DNA of 64,000 nt from Duganella sp. BJB476 (GCF_003416895.1 NZ_QVIO01000010.1:62001-126000); one strand, 5' to 3'. Counted from the first letter of the stretch, positions 16,972 through 26,254 are shown. The notes: generated by a model from the letters alone, not told the origin. Made by a program: numbers and translations.

Positions 16972-17906
16972 GTCAGCTGCACCCGCGGATCGACCGCCTG
17001 GTACATCAGGTCCGTCAGCAGGTTGAACAACATGGTGGCCGCCGCCACGTAGACCGTGATCGCCTTGATCACCGGGAAGTCGCTGCGCTCGACCGCCAGG
17101 ATCACCTCGCGCCCGATGCCGGGAATGCCGAAGAAGCGCTCCAGCAGGAAGGCGCCGATCAGCAGCGCCGGCAGGTTGGCCATCACATGCGTGATGATGG
17201 GGATGGCCGCGTTGCGCAGCACATGCACCCACATCACGCGGCGTTCGCTCAGGCCCTTGGCGCGCGCGGTGCGCACATAGTCCTGGCCCACCTCGTCCAG
17301 CACGAAGCTGCGGTACAGCCGCAAGGTCGGCGCGATCGACACCGCCAGCCCGATCAGGATGGGCAAGGTGGCGTAGCGCAGCAGATTCTCCCAGAAGCTC
17401 TCACCCCAGCCCTGCACCGGGAACAAGCCCAGCTTGTAAGCCAGCCCGTACTGGAACACGATGATGTACACCAGAATGCTGATCGACATGCCGACGGTGC
17501 AGGCGATCATCACCGCGCGGTCGGTCAGCGAGCCGCGCACGAAGGCCACCGTCAACGCCAGCGCGATGCCCAGCAAGGTCTCCAGCAAGGTCAGCGGCAG
17601 CAGCACCGTCAGCGACGGCCCCAGCCGCGTGGCGATGATGTGGGACACCGGCTCGCCGGTCGCCCAGCTCAGGCCGAAATCGAAGGTGGCGATCTGCTTG
17701 ATGAAGATCCACAGCTGCACGTAGGACGGCTCATCGACGCCGAGCTGGTGGCGGATGTTGGCGATACTCTCGGCGTTGGCCATCTTGCCGGCCAGGATGA
17801 AGGCCGGATCGCCGCCCACCCAGTTGAACAGCACGAACACCAGCAGCACCACGCCCAGCATGGTCGGCAGCATCTGCCACAGGCGGCGCACAATATATGC
17901 AAACAT
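16968..17906 (-). CDS. yejB: Peptide ABC transporter permease (YejB/DppB-like)
   Basis: 312 residues starting MFAYIVRRLWQMLPTMLGVV, the standard DppB-type N-terminus; the frame is open further upstream but the ATG at 17906 has an AGGA site and fits the family. There are six predicted membrane helices and an EAA loop (A-R-A-K-G-L-S-E-R-R-V-M-W-V-H-V-L-R-N-A). It pairs with the YejE-like permease to form the inner-membrane channel. It starts 2 bases after the binding-protein stop and overlaps the next permease by ATGA, so the four genes are tightly coupled. Confidence 0.92.
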   Translation of the reverse strand: MFAYIVRRLWQMLPTMLGVVLLVFVLFNWVGGDPAFILAGKMANAESIANIRHQLGVDEPSYVQLWIFIKQIATFDFGLSWATGEPVSHIIATRLGPSLTVLLPLTLLETLLGIALALTVAFVRGSLTDRAVMIACTVGMSISILVYIIVFQYGLAYKLGLFPVQGWGESFWENLLRYATLPILIGLAVSIAPTLRLYRSFVLDEVGQDYVRTARAKGLSERRVMWVHVLRNAAIPIITHVMANLPALLIGAFLLERFFGIPGIGREVILAVERSDFPVIKAITVYVAAATMLFNLLTDLMYQAVDPRVQLT

Positions 17907-17908
17907 TC

Positions 17909-19693
17909 CTAATCCTTGCGCTCGATATCGATGTACTTCCATTCCTGATGCAGGATGGGATGCTTCTTATACCCCAGCACGCCCGGTTGCGCCAGCATGC
18001 TGCGGTAGCGCGAATAGGCCGGCATGGCCGCCGCCTGCACTTCCAGCAGCCGCGCCATCTTGCGGTACAGTGCGTCGCGTTGCGGTCCCGGCGGCATGCG
18101 GTGGCTGGCTTCGTACCACTGGTCGAACTGGGCGTCCTGGTAGCAGCCGTTGTTGTTCTGGTTGATGTTCTTGCCGTAGAACAGCTGCATGAAATTATCG
18201 CCGTCCGGGTAGTCGACCATCCACTGGTAGGTGCGGGTTTGCAGCTTGCACAGCAGCTCGGCCTGCTGGATGTCGCTGAAGATCATGCGCTGGTTTTCCA
18301 TGCGGATGCCGAGCCGGTTGTAGGTCTTGCGCCACAGCTCGGCCATCAGCACGCCGGCCGCCTCGTTGCGCGAGGTGTAGTGGATCAGCATCGGCTTGCC
18401 ATCCGGCAGGGTGCGCCAGCCGTCCGCGCCCTTCTTGTAGCCGTAGCGGTCCAGCAGCTGGTTGGCCAGCACCGGATCGTAGCGCAGCAAGCCCTGGTAA
18501 TCGGGATCGTGACCAGCCACGCCGGGCGGGATCGGGAATTCCAGCCGCCGCGCCTCGCTGTTGAGCACCAGGCGGATTTCCTCGTCGACGTCGTGCGCCA
18601 TCGCGATCGCGCGCCGCAGGGCGATCTTCTCCTTGCTGAAGCCGCCCACCACCGGGTCGCGCATATTCCAGTAGTAATAGGTCAGCACCGGATCGACGAT
18701 GCGCGACAGCTGGATGCCGCGCGCCGCCAGCTCCGGCCGCAGCTTGCCGTCGACCAGGCCCTTGGGCGAGAGCGGACCGTCCAGCCAGAACAGGTCGGCC
18801 TCGCCGCTGGTGAAGGATAGCCAGCGCGACTGGTCCTCCAGCTGGATGCTGATCTCGATGCGGCCGATCTGCGGGATCTTCTTGCCCTTCATCTGGCGCA
18901 CGATGCGCTCGTCGTCGGCGCGGTCCTCGGCGCTGGGTTCGAAGTCCCAGACTTCGGCGAGGTGGCCGGGGTTCTCTTCGAGCACGATGCGGCTGCCGCG
19001 TATCCACTGCCCCAGACGGTAGACGCCGGTGCCGACCGGATGGCCGGCCACCTCGCCCTTGCTGTCGCCGTATTTCTCCACCACTTCGCGCGCCACCGCC
19101 GCCATCGGTTCATAGGCCAGGATCATGCCCAAGCTGAAGTCGGTATGCGTCAGGTGGATGCGCAGCGTGTAGCGGTCGACCTGCTCGAAGCCGGGCACCG
19201 GCGCGTCGTAGTCGAAATGGCCGCTCTTTTTGGCCTGCTCGGCCAGCGCGTCCAGCCCCACGACCTTGCCTTCCAGCAGCCAGCTGTTCGGCGAGGCCAG
19301 CTTCGGGTCGAACAGCCGCTTCCACGAGTAGACGTAATCGGCCACAGTCAGCTCGCGCGGCTTGCCGCCGAAAGCCGGGTCGGGCGTGAAATGGACGCCC
19401 GGCTTCAGGCGGATCAGATAGCTGCGGCCGTCGGCCGACACTTCCGGCAAGGCCGCCGCCGTCTCCGGCGCCAGCTTGACCGGTCGCGCGAGGTAATCGT
19501 AGGTGTACAGGGTCTCGAAGATCGCTTCGGTGATGTGGCCGGTATAGAGATCCCGTCCCAGCGCCGGATCGAAGCTCGCTTCGGCGGCCGGCAAGATGTA
19601 GCGCAGGGTCTTGGGCGGCGTCGGCCCGGCCGCCGGCGCGGCCAGGCACCAGGTTGCGGCTGCCACCGCGGCGGCGAATTTAATGCACTGCAT
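17909..19693 (-). CDS. yejA: Periplasmic peptide-binding protein, family 5 (YejA-like)
   Basis: 594 residues from the ATG at 19693 (MQCIKFAAAVAAATWCLAAPAAG, a Sec signal peptide with cleavage after about residue 22). A TTG four codons earlier is possible, but the GAGGAAG ribosome-binding site fits the ATG. The mature protein is a family 5 solute-binding protein (peptide/nickel type), for example L-R-I-H-L-T-H-T-D-F and the C-terminal Y-P-D-G-D-N-F-M-Q-L-F-Y-G. It would bind oligopeptides in the periplasm and hand them to the YejBE-like permeases. YejABEF of enterobacteria imports peptides including microcin C; the real ligand here is unknown. Confidence 0.88.
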   Translation of the reverse strand: MQCIKFAAAVAAATWCLAAPAAGPTPPKTLRYILPAAEASFDPALGRDLYTGHITEAIFETLYTYDYLARPVKLAPETAAALPEVSADGRSYLIRLKPGVHFTPDPAFGGKPRELTVADYVYSWKRLFDPKLASPNSWLLEGKVVGLDALAEQAKKSGHFDYDAPVPGFEQVDRYTLRIHLTHTDFSLGMILAYEPMAAVAREVVEKYGDSKGEVAGHPVGTGVYRLGQWIRGSRIVLEENPGHLAEVWDFEPSAEDRADDERIVRQMKGKKIPQIGRIEISIQLEDQSRWLSFTSGEADLFWLDGPLSPKGLVDGKLRPELAARGIQLSRIVDPVLTYYYWNMRDPVVGGFSKEKIALRRAIAMAHDVDEEIRLVLNSEARRLEFPIPPGVAGHDPDYQGLLRYDPVLANQLLDRYGYKKGADGWRTLPDGKPMLIHYTSRNEAAGVLMAELWRKTYNRLGIRMENQRMIFSDIQQAELLCKLQTRTYQWMVDYPDGDNFMQLFYGKNINQNNNGCYQDAQFDQWYEASHRMPPGPQRDALYRKMARLLEVQAAAMPAYSRYRSMLAQPGVLGYKKHPILHQEWKYIDIERKD

Positions 19694-20184
19694 ACGCTTC
19701 CTCAAGCCGCTGGTAAGTGGCGAAACAATACAACAAATCTTCCGTAGCTGAAATGGCGGCCCGATAGCTATTAACTAACAACCATTGCCCGCAGGCCGGC
19801 GCTTGTCGCATAAATGTAACGTTGCATTTCAGAATGAACATAGGTTCATGGAGTTGCGATGCACCAACTTGTTGCACGCGCCCGACGGACCCGCAAGATA
19901 TTCGCTTCTTTTTTGATAGTGACGCAATGTTTCGCGCCTTTTTTTTGCCGCACGCACCAAATTAGAGCGTTTTTCAGGGCATTTTTGGAACACTGTTGTT
20001 ATCAAGTAAAGAATAACCTTTAGCTATCGATTTGAAAGTTTGTCCGTTGACAGCAAATGTCGCCGGGTGATCTGATGACCAAATGAAAAGAACGTTAGTG
20101 TTTTTTTCGAACGGCGAACTATCGCCGATAAAAAAAATAAATCACACCCGTGTGTTTCATCGTTTTAAATTGGGAGCAAAAATA
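19694..20184. promoter_or_regulatory. Divergent regulatory region between the yej-like operon and TBDR1
   Basis: This 491-base gap separates yejA (minus) from TBDR1 (plus). Blocks shared with the region before TBDR2 are TGTCGCATAAATGTAACGT (19804-19822), TGCACCAACTTGTTGCA (19860-19876), GCACCAAATTAGAGCG (19954-19969) and the promoter at 20047-20076. The leader downstream is about 100 bases. The frame of TBDR1 stays open back to an ATG at 20083, but the ribosome-binding site GGGAG and family similarity support the start at 20185. No small gene is convincing. Confidence 0.7.
20047..20076 (+). promoter_or_regulatory. Promoter of TBDR1
   Basis: TTGACA (20047-20052), 18-base spacer, TCTGAT (20071-20076) followed by GACC. 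The same hexamers and the same spacing occur before TBDR2. Confidence 0.6.
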
Positions 20185-23028
20185 ATGATGGTTGAAACTG
20201 TATTGTCCCGTTCTGTACGCCTGATCTGCGCCAGTGGCCTGGCGATCGGCATGCAAGCGGCTGTTGCTCAGACCGCGCCGGACGCACCGATCCAGCGCGT
20301 AGAGATCACCGGCTCCAGCATCAAGCGCATCACCGCCGAAGGCGCGCTGCCGGTCCAGACCCTGTCCAAGCTTCAGATCGAGCAGAGCGGCGCCAGCAGC
20401 GTGGCCGACCTGATCGCGACGCTGCCTTCGATGCAAGGCTTCACCACTTCCTCGATGTCGGTCAACGGCGGCGGCGGTGGTATCCAGACCGCGTCGATCC
20501 ACGCCATCGGCGAAGGCTACACCCTGGTGCTGTTGAACGGCCGCCGCCTGGCGCCAGCCACCTCCGGCTCCACCGTCAACCTGGCCAGCATCCCACTGGC
20601 AGCGGTCGAGCGCGTCGAGATCCTGACCGACGGCGCCAACACGCTGTACGGTTCGGACGCGATTGCCGGCGTGGTCAACTTCATCCTGAAGAAGAACCAG
20701 ACCGACCTGATCGTCGAAGGCACCTTCAACTCGCCTAAGAGCAGCGGTGGACAGAGCTCCAACGTGTCGGTCTCCAAAGGCTGGGGCGACATGGACAAGG
20801 ACGGCTTCAACATCCTGGTCTCGGCCGCCCACGACGAAAGCCGCGCGCTGTACGCCAAGGACCGCGACTTCTCCAAGAGCGGCGTGATCCCGTTCATGGA
20901 CAACGGCAAGCAATACAATCTGTACCAGCTGAGCTCGAACTCGATTCCGGGCAACGCCACCGTCAAGTACAAGAACGCCGCCGGCACCGCCACCAGCAAA
21001 TCGTTCGGTCCTAACTTCCTGGAAACCGGCAAGTGCAACGGCCCCAACCTGTTCAACGTCGGCAACCGCTGCCTGTTCGACTACGCCGCCACCGTGCAGG
21101 ACACGCCTGGCCTGAAACGCGACTCCCTGTTCGGCTCGCTGAACTACAAGATCAACAACGACACCACCTTCTTCGCTGAAGCGCTGGGTTCGTCGTTCAG
21201 CAACACCGCCCAGTACGCTCCGCCGGCACAGCCGCTGGGCATCCCGGTCGGCAGCGCGCTGTACAAGAAATCCATCCAGCCTTACCTGGCCCGCCTGGGC
21301 ATCGACCCGGCATCGGTCACCAGCGTGGCGATGAACCTGCGCCTGGTGGACGCCGGCGGCCGCGCCGACGAATACAAGACCGACGCGCGCCACCTGGCCT
21401 TCGGCGTCGACGGCTCGTTCAAGGGCTTCGACTACCGCGCCGCCTTCACCCACTCGGAAAACACCCAGAAGGACACGGCTGCCGGTGGTTACATGAGCCT
21501 GAACGCCTTCGACGCGCTGGTCAGCTCCGGCCAGTTCGATCCGTTCGCACCGTCCGGCACCTCGCAAGGCGTGCTGGCTCCGGCCGTACTGCACAACGTG
21601 CTGAGCGAAACCAAGTCGAAGATCGACGTGTTCCAGGTCAGCGGTTCGAGCGAGCTGTTCGCCATGCCAGCCGGCATGGCCCAGCTGGCGGTCGGCGCCG
21701 ACTACACCAAGCAGCACTACACGGAAGCGCCGGACGCTTACTCGCAAGGCCAGAACCAGCAGCAGCCTAACTTCACCGACGCCATCGTCGGCGGCGGCGC
21801 CGGCGCCCTGCCGATCGACGCCACCCGCAAGAACTGGGGCACGTATGCCGAGTTGCTGCTGCCGGTCATGAAAAACATGGATCTGACCGCATCGACCCGC
21901 TACGATGATTTCAGCGCCGTCACCAACGACAAGAACTTCGACACCGCAGGCAATCTGATTGCTCCGGGCAAGCAGGGCGAAAGCGCCAGCAAAGCCACCT
22001 ACAAGCTGGCGCTGCGCTGGAATCCGGTCGAGTCGCTGCTGATCCGCGGTTCCTACGGCACCGGCTTCAAGGCGCCGACGCTGACCAACATCGTCAAGCC
22101 GCTGGTCAACGGTGGTTCGTCGCAGTTCCACGCCTGCCCGATCACCTCGCCTACCGATCCGCGCTTCCCGCTGTGCAACCCAGGTTCGTCGGAATACAAT
22201 CTGCTGACCGGTGGTAACGGCGCAACCGGCGCCGGCTCGCTGAAGCCAGAGGAATCCAAGCAGTTCACCGCCGGCTTCCGCCTGGAACCGATGCCTAGCC
22301 TGTCGATCGGTTTCGACCTGTGGGACGTCAAGCTGACCAACCAGATCCAGACCCTGTCGGAAGACACCGTGTTCGGCAGTCCTAAGCTCTATGACAGCCT
22401 GCTGCGCACCTACTTCGACCCGATCCAGAAGCAAAACGTGCTGGCGGCCGCGCTGACCCCGTTCAACCTGGCTTCCTCGCACTTCCAGGGTATCGACTGG
22501 GATCACACCTACAAGACCGCCACCCCGTTCGGCAAGCTGAACGTGCAGTGGACCGGTACCTTCATGACCAAGGCGGAACAGGAAACCCCTGAAAGCGGCG
22601 TCGAGAAGAACATCGGCCGCTTCAACTCCTACTCGGACGTGACCTTCCGCTGGATCTCGAAGCTGACCGCCTCGCTGCGCGTCAACGACCGTTACACCCA
22701 CGCGCTGACGGCCAACTACCACTCGGGCTACACCGACCAGGTGTACACCGAGGACGACAGCGTGGTCAACGTGCTGAACGCCGACGGCACCCAGGGCGCC
22801 ACCGTGCCGTTCAAGCGCCAGGTATCGTCGTACACCACCTTCGACTGGCAGAGCAAGATTGCGTTCAGCAAGAAGTTCACGCTGACCGCCGGTATCAAGA
22901 ACCTGTTTGATATCGCCCCGCCGTTCACCATCCGCAACGCCGGTGGCGGCAACCAGGCCGGCTACGATGGCCGTTACGCCGACGCGCTGGGCCGCCAGTT
23001 CTATCTGGTGGGTTCCTACAAGTTCTAA
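20185..23028 (+). CDS. TonB-dependent outer-membrane receptor (TBDR1)
   Basis: 947 residues. The signal peptide MMVETVLSRSVRLICASG... ends near A-V-A-Q (about residue 28), followed by I-Q-R-V-E-I-T-G-S-S-I. The plug domain (about 45-170) shows L-V-L-L-N-G-R-R-L and V-E-R-V-E-I-L-T-D-G-A-N-T-L-Y-G-S-D-A-I-A-G-V-V-N-F-I-L. A 22-strand-type barrel follows and ends in phenylalanine (Y-K-F), as outer-membrane proteins do. There is no N-terminal secretin/STN domain, so it is not a FecA-type signalling receptor. It would import an unknown ligand with TonB-ExbBD energy. It is the first of a tandem pair, and its neighbour across the divergent promoter is the Yej-like peptide importer. Start chosen by GGGAG 8 bases upstream. 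Confidence 0.93.
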   Translation: MMVETVLSRSVRLICASGLAIGMQAAVAQTAPDAPIQRVEITGSSIKRITAEGALPVQTLSKLQIEQSGASSVADLIATLPSMQGFTTSSMSVNGGGGGIQTASIHAIGEGYTLVLLNGRRLAPATSGSTVNLASIPLAAVERVEILTDGANTLYGSDAIAGVVNFILKKNQTDLIVEGTFNSPKSSGGQSSNVSVSKGWGDMDKDGFNILVSAAHDESRALYAKDRDFSKSGVIPFMDNGKQYNLYQLSSNSIPGNATVKYKNAAGTATSKSFGPNFLETGKCNGPNLFNVGNRCLFDYAATVQDTPGLKRDSLFGSLNYKINNDTTFFAEALGSSFSNTAQYAPPAQPLGIPVGSALYKKSIQPYLARLGIDPASVTSVAMNLRLVDAGGRADEYKTDARHLAFGVDGSFKGFDYRAAFTHSENTQKDTAAGGYMSLNAFDALVSSGQFDPFAPSGTSQGVLAPAVLHNVLSETKSKIDVFQVSGSSELFAMPAGMAQLAVGADYTKQHYTEAPDAYSQGQNQQQPNFTDAIVGGGAGALPIDATRKNWGTYAELLLPVMKNMDLTASTRYDDFSAVTNDKNFDTAGNLIAPGKQGESASKATYKLALRWNPVESLLIRGSYGTGFKAPTLTNIVKPLVNGGSSQFHACPITSPTDPRFPLCNPGSSEYNLLTGGNGATGAGSLKPEESKQFTAGFRLEPMPSLSIGFDLWDVKLTNQIQTLSEDTVFGSPKLYDSLLRTYFDPIQKQNVLAAALTPFNLASSHFQGIDWDHTYKTATPFGKLNVQWTGTFMTKAEQETPESGVEKNIGRFNSYSDVTFRWISKLTASLRVNDRYTHALTANYHSGYTDQVYTEDDSVVNVLNADGTQGATVPFKRQVSSYTTFDWQSKIAFSKKFTLTAGIKNLFDIAPPFTIRNAGGGNQAGYDGRYADALGRQFYLVGSYKF

Positions 23029-23063
23029 GCCCCCGGCCATCGGCTGAAAGCTGATGACCTTGC

Positions 23064-23095
23064 AGCCCCGTCTTTTTCGGAAGACGGGGCTTTTT
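23064..23095 (+). terminator. Rho-independent terminator after TBDR1
   Basis: AGCCCCGTCTT pairs with AAGACGGGGCT around a short loop and is followed by TTTTT. It separates TBDR1 from TBDR2 transcription. Confidence 0.92.
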
Positions 23096-23478
23096 GCATG
23101 AAAGCTGGCTTCGACTGTCGCATTAATGTAACGTCCAGTATCCGGGCTAACCCGTACTTCCTTCCCCTCCCTGCGCACCAGCGTGTTGCACGCCCGCGAC
23201 GCCACCGCAATACAATCCCTTCTTTTTAACATTCAAACAATGTTTTATGTACTGAGAAGCGTTCCGCACCAAATTAGAACGTTTTACTGCCCAAATTTAA
23301 TGCGGCACTCATCCATTCCAAAACACCGCAACTTTGTTCATTCATAAACGTTTGCTCGTTGACAGTAAAGACGCGCAGATGCTCTGATGAAGAGGCAAGG
23401 AACATCTGGTTCTTTGCATAAGACCTAAAAGACAGTACTTACTTGGTGTTCATTGTTTTCAAATGGGAGAGAGAAATA
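23096..23478 (+). promoter_or_regulatory. Regulatory region of TBDR2, homologous to that of TBDR1
   Basis: It contains TGTCGCATTAATGTAACGT (23116-23134), GCACCAGCGTGTTGCA (23175-23190), GCACCAAATTAGAACG (23266-23281) and the promoter TTGACA-N18-TCTGAT (23359-23388). Order and spacing match the region before TBDR1 within 2 bases up to the promoter. No coding sequence is evident. Confidence 0.7.
23359..23388 (+). promoter_or_regulatory. Promoter of TBDR2
   Basis: TTGACA (23359-23364), 18-base spacer, TCTGAT (23383-23388) followed by GAAG; leader about 85 bases. Confidence 0.6.
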
Positions 23479-26148
23479 ATGATGGTTGAAACAGTATTGG
23501 CGCGATCCGTGCGTCTGGTGTGTGCCGGCGGACTGCTGGGCCTGGGCCTGATCGCTACACTGGCGCAAGCCCAAACCACCGACCAGCCTATGCAGCGCGT
23601 CGAAGTGACGGGTTCGTCGATCAAGCGCCTGGTCTCGGAAACGGCCAACCCGCTGACCGTGTTCAAGTCGGACGACTTCGTCAAGCAAGGCTTGACCACG
23701 GCCCAGGAAGTGCTGGACCGCATCCCGTCGAACAGCTCCAGCTTCAGCTCCGGCAACGTGGTCGGCGGCAACAGCAGCGGCCTGCCTACCGGCGGCCAGG
23801 CCAGCGCCGACTTGCGCGGCCTGGGCGGCGACAAAACCCTGGTGCTGCTGAACGGCCGCCGCATCGCCAACCACCCGTATGACGGCGCCAGCGTCGACCT
23901 GAACATCATTCCGGTGTCGGCCCTGGAACGCGTCGAAGTGCTGCGCGACGGCGCCTCGGCGATCTACGGTACCGACGCCATCGGCGGCGTGATCAACTTC
24001 ATCACCAAGCGCTCGGTCAAGACCACCACCATCACGGCCGAAGCGGTCGCGCCACGCAAGGTCGGCGCCGACGAGCACCGCCTGAACCTGTCGACCGGCT
24101 ACGGCGACCTGGACGCCGACGGCTTCAACGTGTTCGGCGTGTTCGACTACCACAAGCTCGACATCCTGACCTCGCAGCAGCGCGACTTCTCCAAGACCGG
24201 CGTGATCCCTGAGCGCGGCTTGAACCTGACCTCGGGCACCACCTATCCGGGCAACTACTTCGATCCGACCTCGGGCGCCACCGGCAACCCCGGCTTCGCC
24301 AAGGGCTGCGATGCGCCGCTGTCGGTGCCGCGCGCCAGCAACGGCACCTGCCGCGAAGACTACACCCGCCTGATCGACGATCTGCCGGCGCAAAAGCAGA
24401 CCGCCTTCTTCGGCAAGGCCACCTTCAAGATCAACAACAACCACCAGGCCTCGATCGAGTACCTGCACGCGGAAAACGATGTGGTGTCGCACACCGCGCC
24501 GCCGCCGCAGACCGGCCTGATCCTGCCGAAGTCGAGCAAATACTATCCGGGCAATTCGGGCGGCGTGCCGGCCATGCCTGGCCTGTCGGGCGACCCGCTG
24601 TCGGTCAACTGGCGTCCGACCGAAGCCGGTCAGCGCACCATCAATTCCAAGGGCGCGGCTGACCGCCTGAGCATCGCCGCCGAAGGCCTGTACAAGGACT
24701 GGGACTACAAGGCCGGCTTCACGCTGTCCGAAAGCCGCTCGGCCGAATACTTCACCGGCGGCTATGTGCGCGACGACAGTTTCGCCGCCGGCGTCACCAA
24801 CGGCATCCTGAACCCGTTCGGCCTGCAGGACGCGGCCGGCAAGACCTACCTCGACAGCACCGCGCTGCGCGGCCAGGTCCAGAACGGCAAGACCCGCAAC
24901 ACCAGCATCGACGCCAAGGCCAGCCGCGAGCTGATGGACATGGCGGGCGGCAAGATGGCGGTGGCCGTGGGCGCCGAACTGCGCCGCGAAGAGGCGGACT
25001 TCTTCGTCAACCGCGACATCGCCGGCCAGGCCGCCAGCTCCGGCCTGTCGGGTTCGCAGTCGACCGCAGGCGACCGCACCATCAAGGCCATCTTCGGCGA
25101 GCTCAACATGCCGCTGATCAAGGACCTGGAAGTGCAGTTCGCCGCCCGTTACGACAACTACAGCGACGTCGGCAGCACCACCAACCCGAAACTGGGCGTG
25201 CGCTACCAGCCGACCAAGCAAGTGCTGCTGCGCGGTTCGGCCTCGACCGGCTTCCGCGCACCGACGCTGTTCGAGAAAAATGCGCCGCGTTCGAAGAACG
25301 ATACCAACAACTCGTACAACGATCCTATCCTGTGCCCGGGCGGCGTGCTGTCGACCAACCCGATCGCCAACCCGCTGCGCGATTGCGACCTGCAACAGTT
25401 CAAGCTGCAAGGCGGCAATCCTAACCTGAGCCCGGAAAAATCCAAGACCTTCGCGATGGGCATCGTGCTCGAGCCGATTCCGCAAGCGACCCTGGCCCTG
25501 GACTACTGGAACATCAAGCTCAAGGACAAGATCAACGCGCTGCCGGAAGAAGCCATCTACGGCGACTACGCCAAGTACCAGGCGCGCTTCCTGCGCAATC
25601 CGGACGGCTCGCCGTACGCGATCCTGGACTTGAAGGAAAACCTGGGCAAGGTCAACACCGACGGCGTCGACATGAGCCTGACGCTGCGTTCGAACCCTAG
25701 CGCCTACGGCAACTTCACGCTGACCGTGGACGGCACCTATGTCCACAAGTATGAGTACCAGGACGAGCGCGACGGTCCATTCATCCAGAACGTCGGCCGC
25801 TACGCCGCCAACAATCCGGTGTTCCGCTGGAAGCACAACGCCGCGCTGAACTGGCGCCTGGGCACCTGGAGCGCGACGCTGGCGCAATCGTACAAGTCCG
25901 GCTACAAAGACCAGAACCTGGACATCGCGCCGCAGTACGTGAACTCGGTACCGTCGTACTCGCTGTGGAACTTGTCGGGCACCTACACCGGCTTCAAGGG
26001 CGTCAGCCTGACCGCCGGCGTGAAGAACTTGCTGGACAAGGAACCGCCGTTCTCGAACCAGGGTACGCTGTTCCAGAAGGGCTACGATCCACGCTACACG
26101 GATCCGGTCGGCCGCGCACTGTACGCCCGCGCCAGCTACACCTTCTAA
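23479..26148 (+). CDS. TonB-dependent outer-membrane receptor (TBDR2)
   Basis: 889 residues from ATG ATG at 23479, preceded by GGGAGAG. The signal peptide MMVETVLARSVRLVCAGG... ends near L-A-Q-A-Q, followed by M-Q-R-V-E-V-T-G-S-S-I-K-R. The plug (about 45-175) has L-V-L-L-N-G-R-R-I and L-E-R-V-E-V-L-R-D-G-A-S-A-I-Y-G-T-D-A-I-G-G-V-I-N-F-I-T. The barrel ends Y-A-R-A-S-Y-T-F. There is no STN domain. The coding sequence has diverged from TBDR1 although the upstream regions remain clearly alike, so it may be an old duplication with changed ligand specificity (inference). Confidence 0.93.
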   Translation: MMVETVLARSVRLVCAGGLLGLGLIATLAQAQTTDQPMQRVEVTGSSIKRLVSETANPLTVFKSDDFVKQGLTTAQEVLDRIPSNSSSFSSGNVVGGNSSGLPTGGQASADLRGLGGDKTLVLLNGRRIANHPYDGASVDLNIIPVSALERVEVLRDGASAIYGTDAIGGVINFITKRSVKTTTITAEAVAPRKVGADEHRLNLSTGYGDLDADGFNVFGVFDYHKLDILTSQQRDFSKTGVIPERGLNLTSGTTYPGNYFDPTSGATGNPGFAKGCDAPLSVPRASNGTCREDYTRLIDDLPAQKQTAFFGKATFKINNNHQASIEYLHAENDVVSHTAPPPQTGLILPKSSKYYPGNSGGVPAMPGLSGDPLSVNWRPTEAGQRTINSKGAADRLSIAAEGLYKDWDYKAGFTLSESRSAEYFTGGYVRDDSFAAGVTNGILNPFGLQDAAGKTYLDSTALRGQVQNGKTRNTSIDAKASRELMDMAGGKMAVAVGAELRREEADFFVNRDIAGQAASSGLSGSQSTAGDRTIKAIFGELNMPLIKDLEVQFAARYDNYSDVGSTTNPKLGVRYQPTKQVLLRGSASTGFRAPTLFEKNAPRSKNDTNNSYNDPILCPGGVLSTNPIANPLRDCDLQQFKLQGGNPNLSPEKSKTFAMGIVLEPIPQATLALDYWNIKLKDKINALPEEAIYGDYAKYQARFLRNPDGSPYAILDLKENLGKVNTDGVDMSLTLRSNPSAYGNFTLTVDGTYVHKYEYQDERDGPFIQNVGRYAANNPVFRWKHNAALNWRLGTWSATLAQSYKSGYKDQNLDIAPQYVNSVPSYSLWNLSGTYTGFKGVSLTAGVKNLLDKEPPFSNQGTLFQKGYDPRYTDPVGRALYARASYTF

Positions 26149-26170
26149 GTTAGTTTAAGCAGCAAGCCCC

Positions 26171-26215
26171 AGTGGCGATGCCCCGGCCCCGGCCGGCGCA
26201 TCGCCACTTTCTTTT
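26171..26215 (+). terminator. Rho-independent terminator after TBDR2
   Basis: An 11-base stem AGTGGCGATGC / GCATCGCCACT with a GC-rich loop is followed by TTTCTTTT. It lies 22 bases after the TBDR2 stop. Confidence 0.85.
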
Positions 26216-26254
26216 GGGCGCTTGGAACTTGAGTGTAGCGGCGCTACGGTTTTG

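Noticed and set aside
19754..19769. Possible sigma-54 promoter (TGG-N11-AGCT pattern)
   Set aside because: Only the GG/GC core fits, it lies upstream of the NtrC-like boxes, and it would give a leader of over 400 bases.
20119..23232. Long minus-strand frame across TBDR1
   Set aside because: Antisense to a clear receptor gene. Similar frames oppose TBDR2, TBDR4 and TBDR6; all are composition artefacts.
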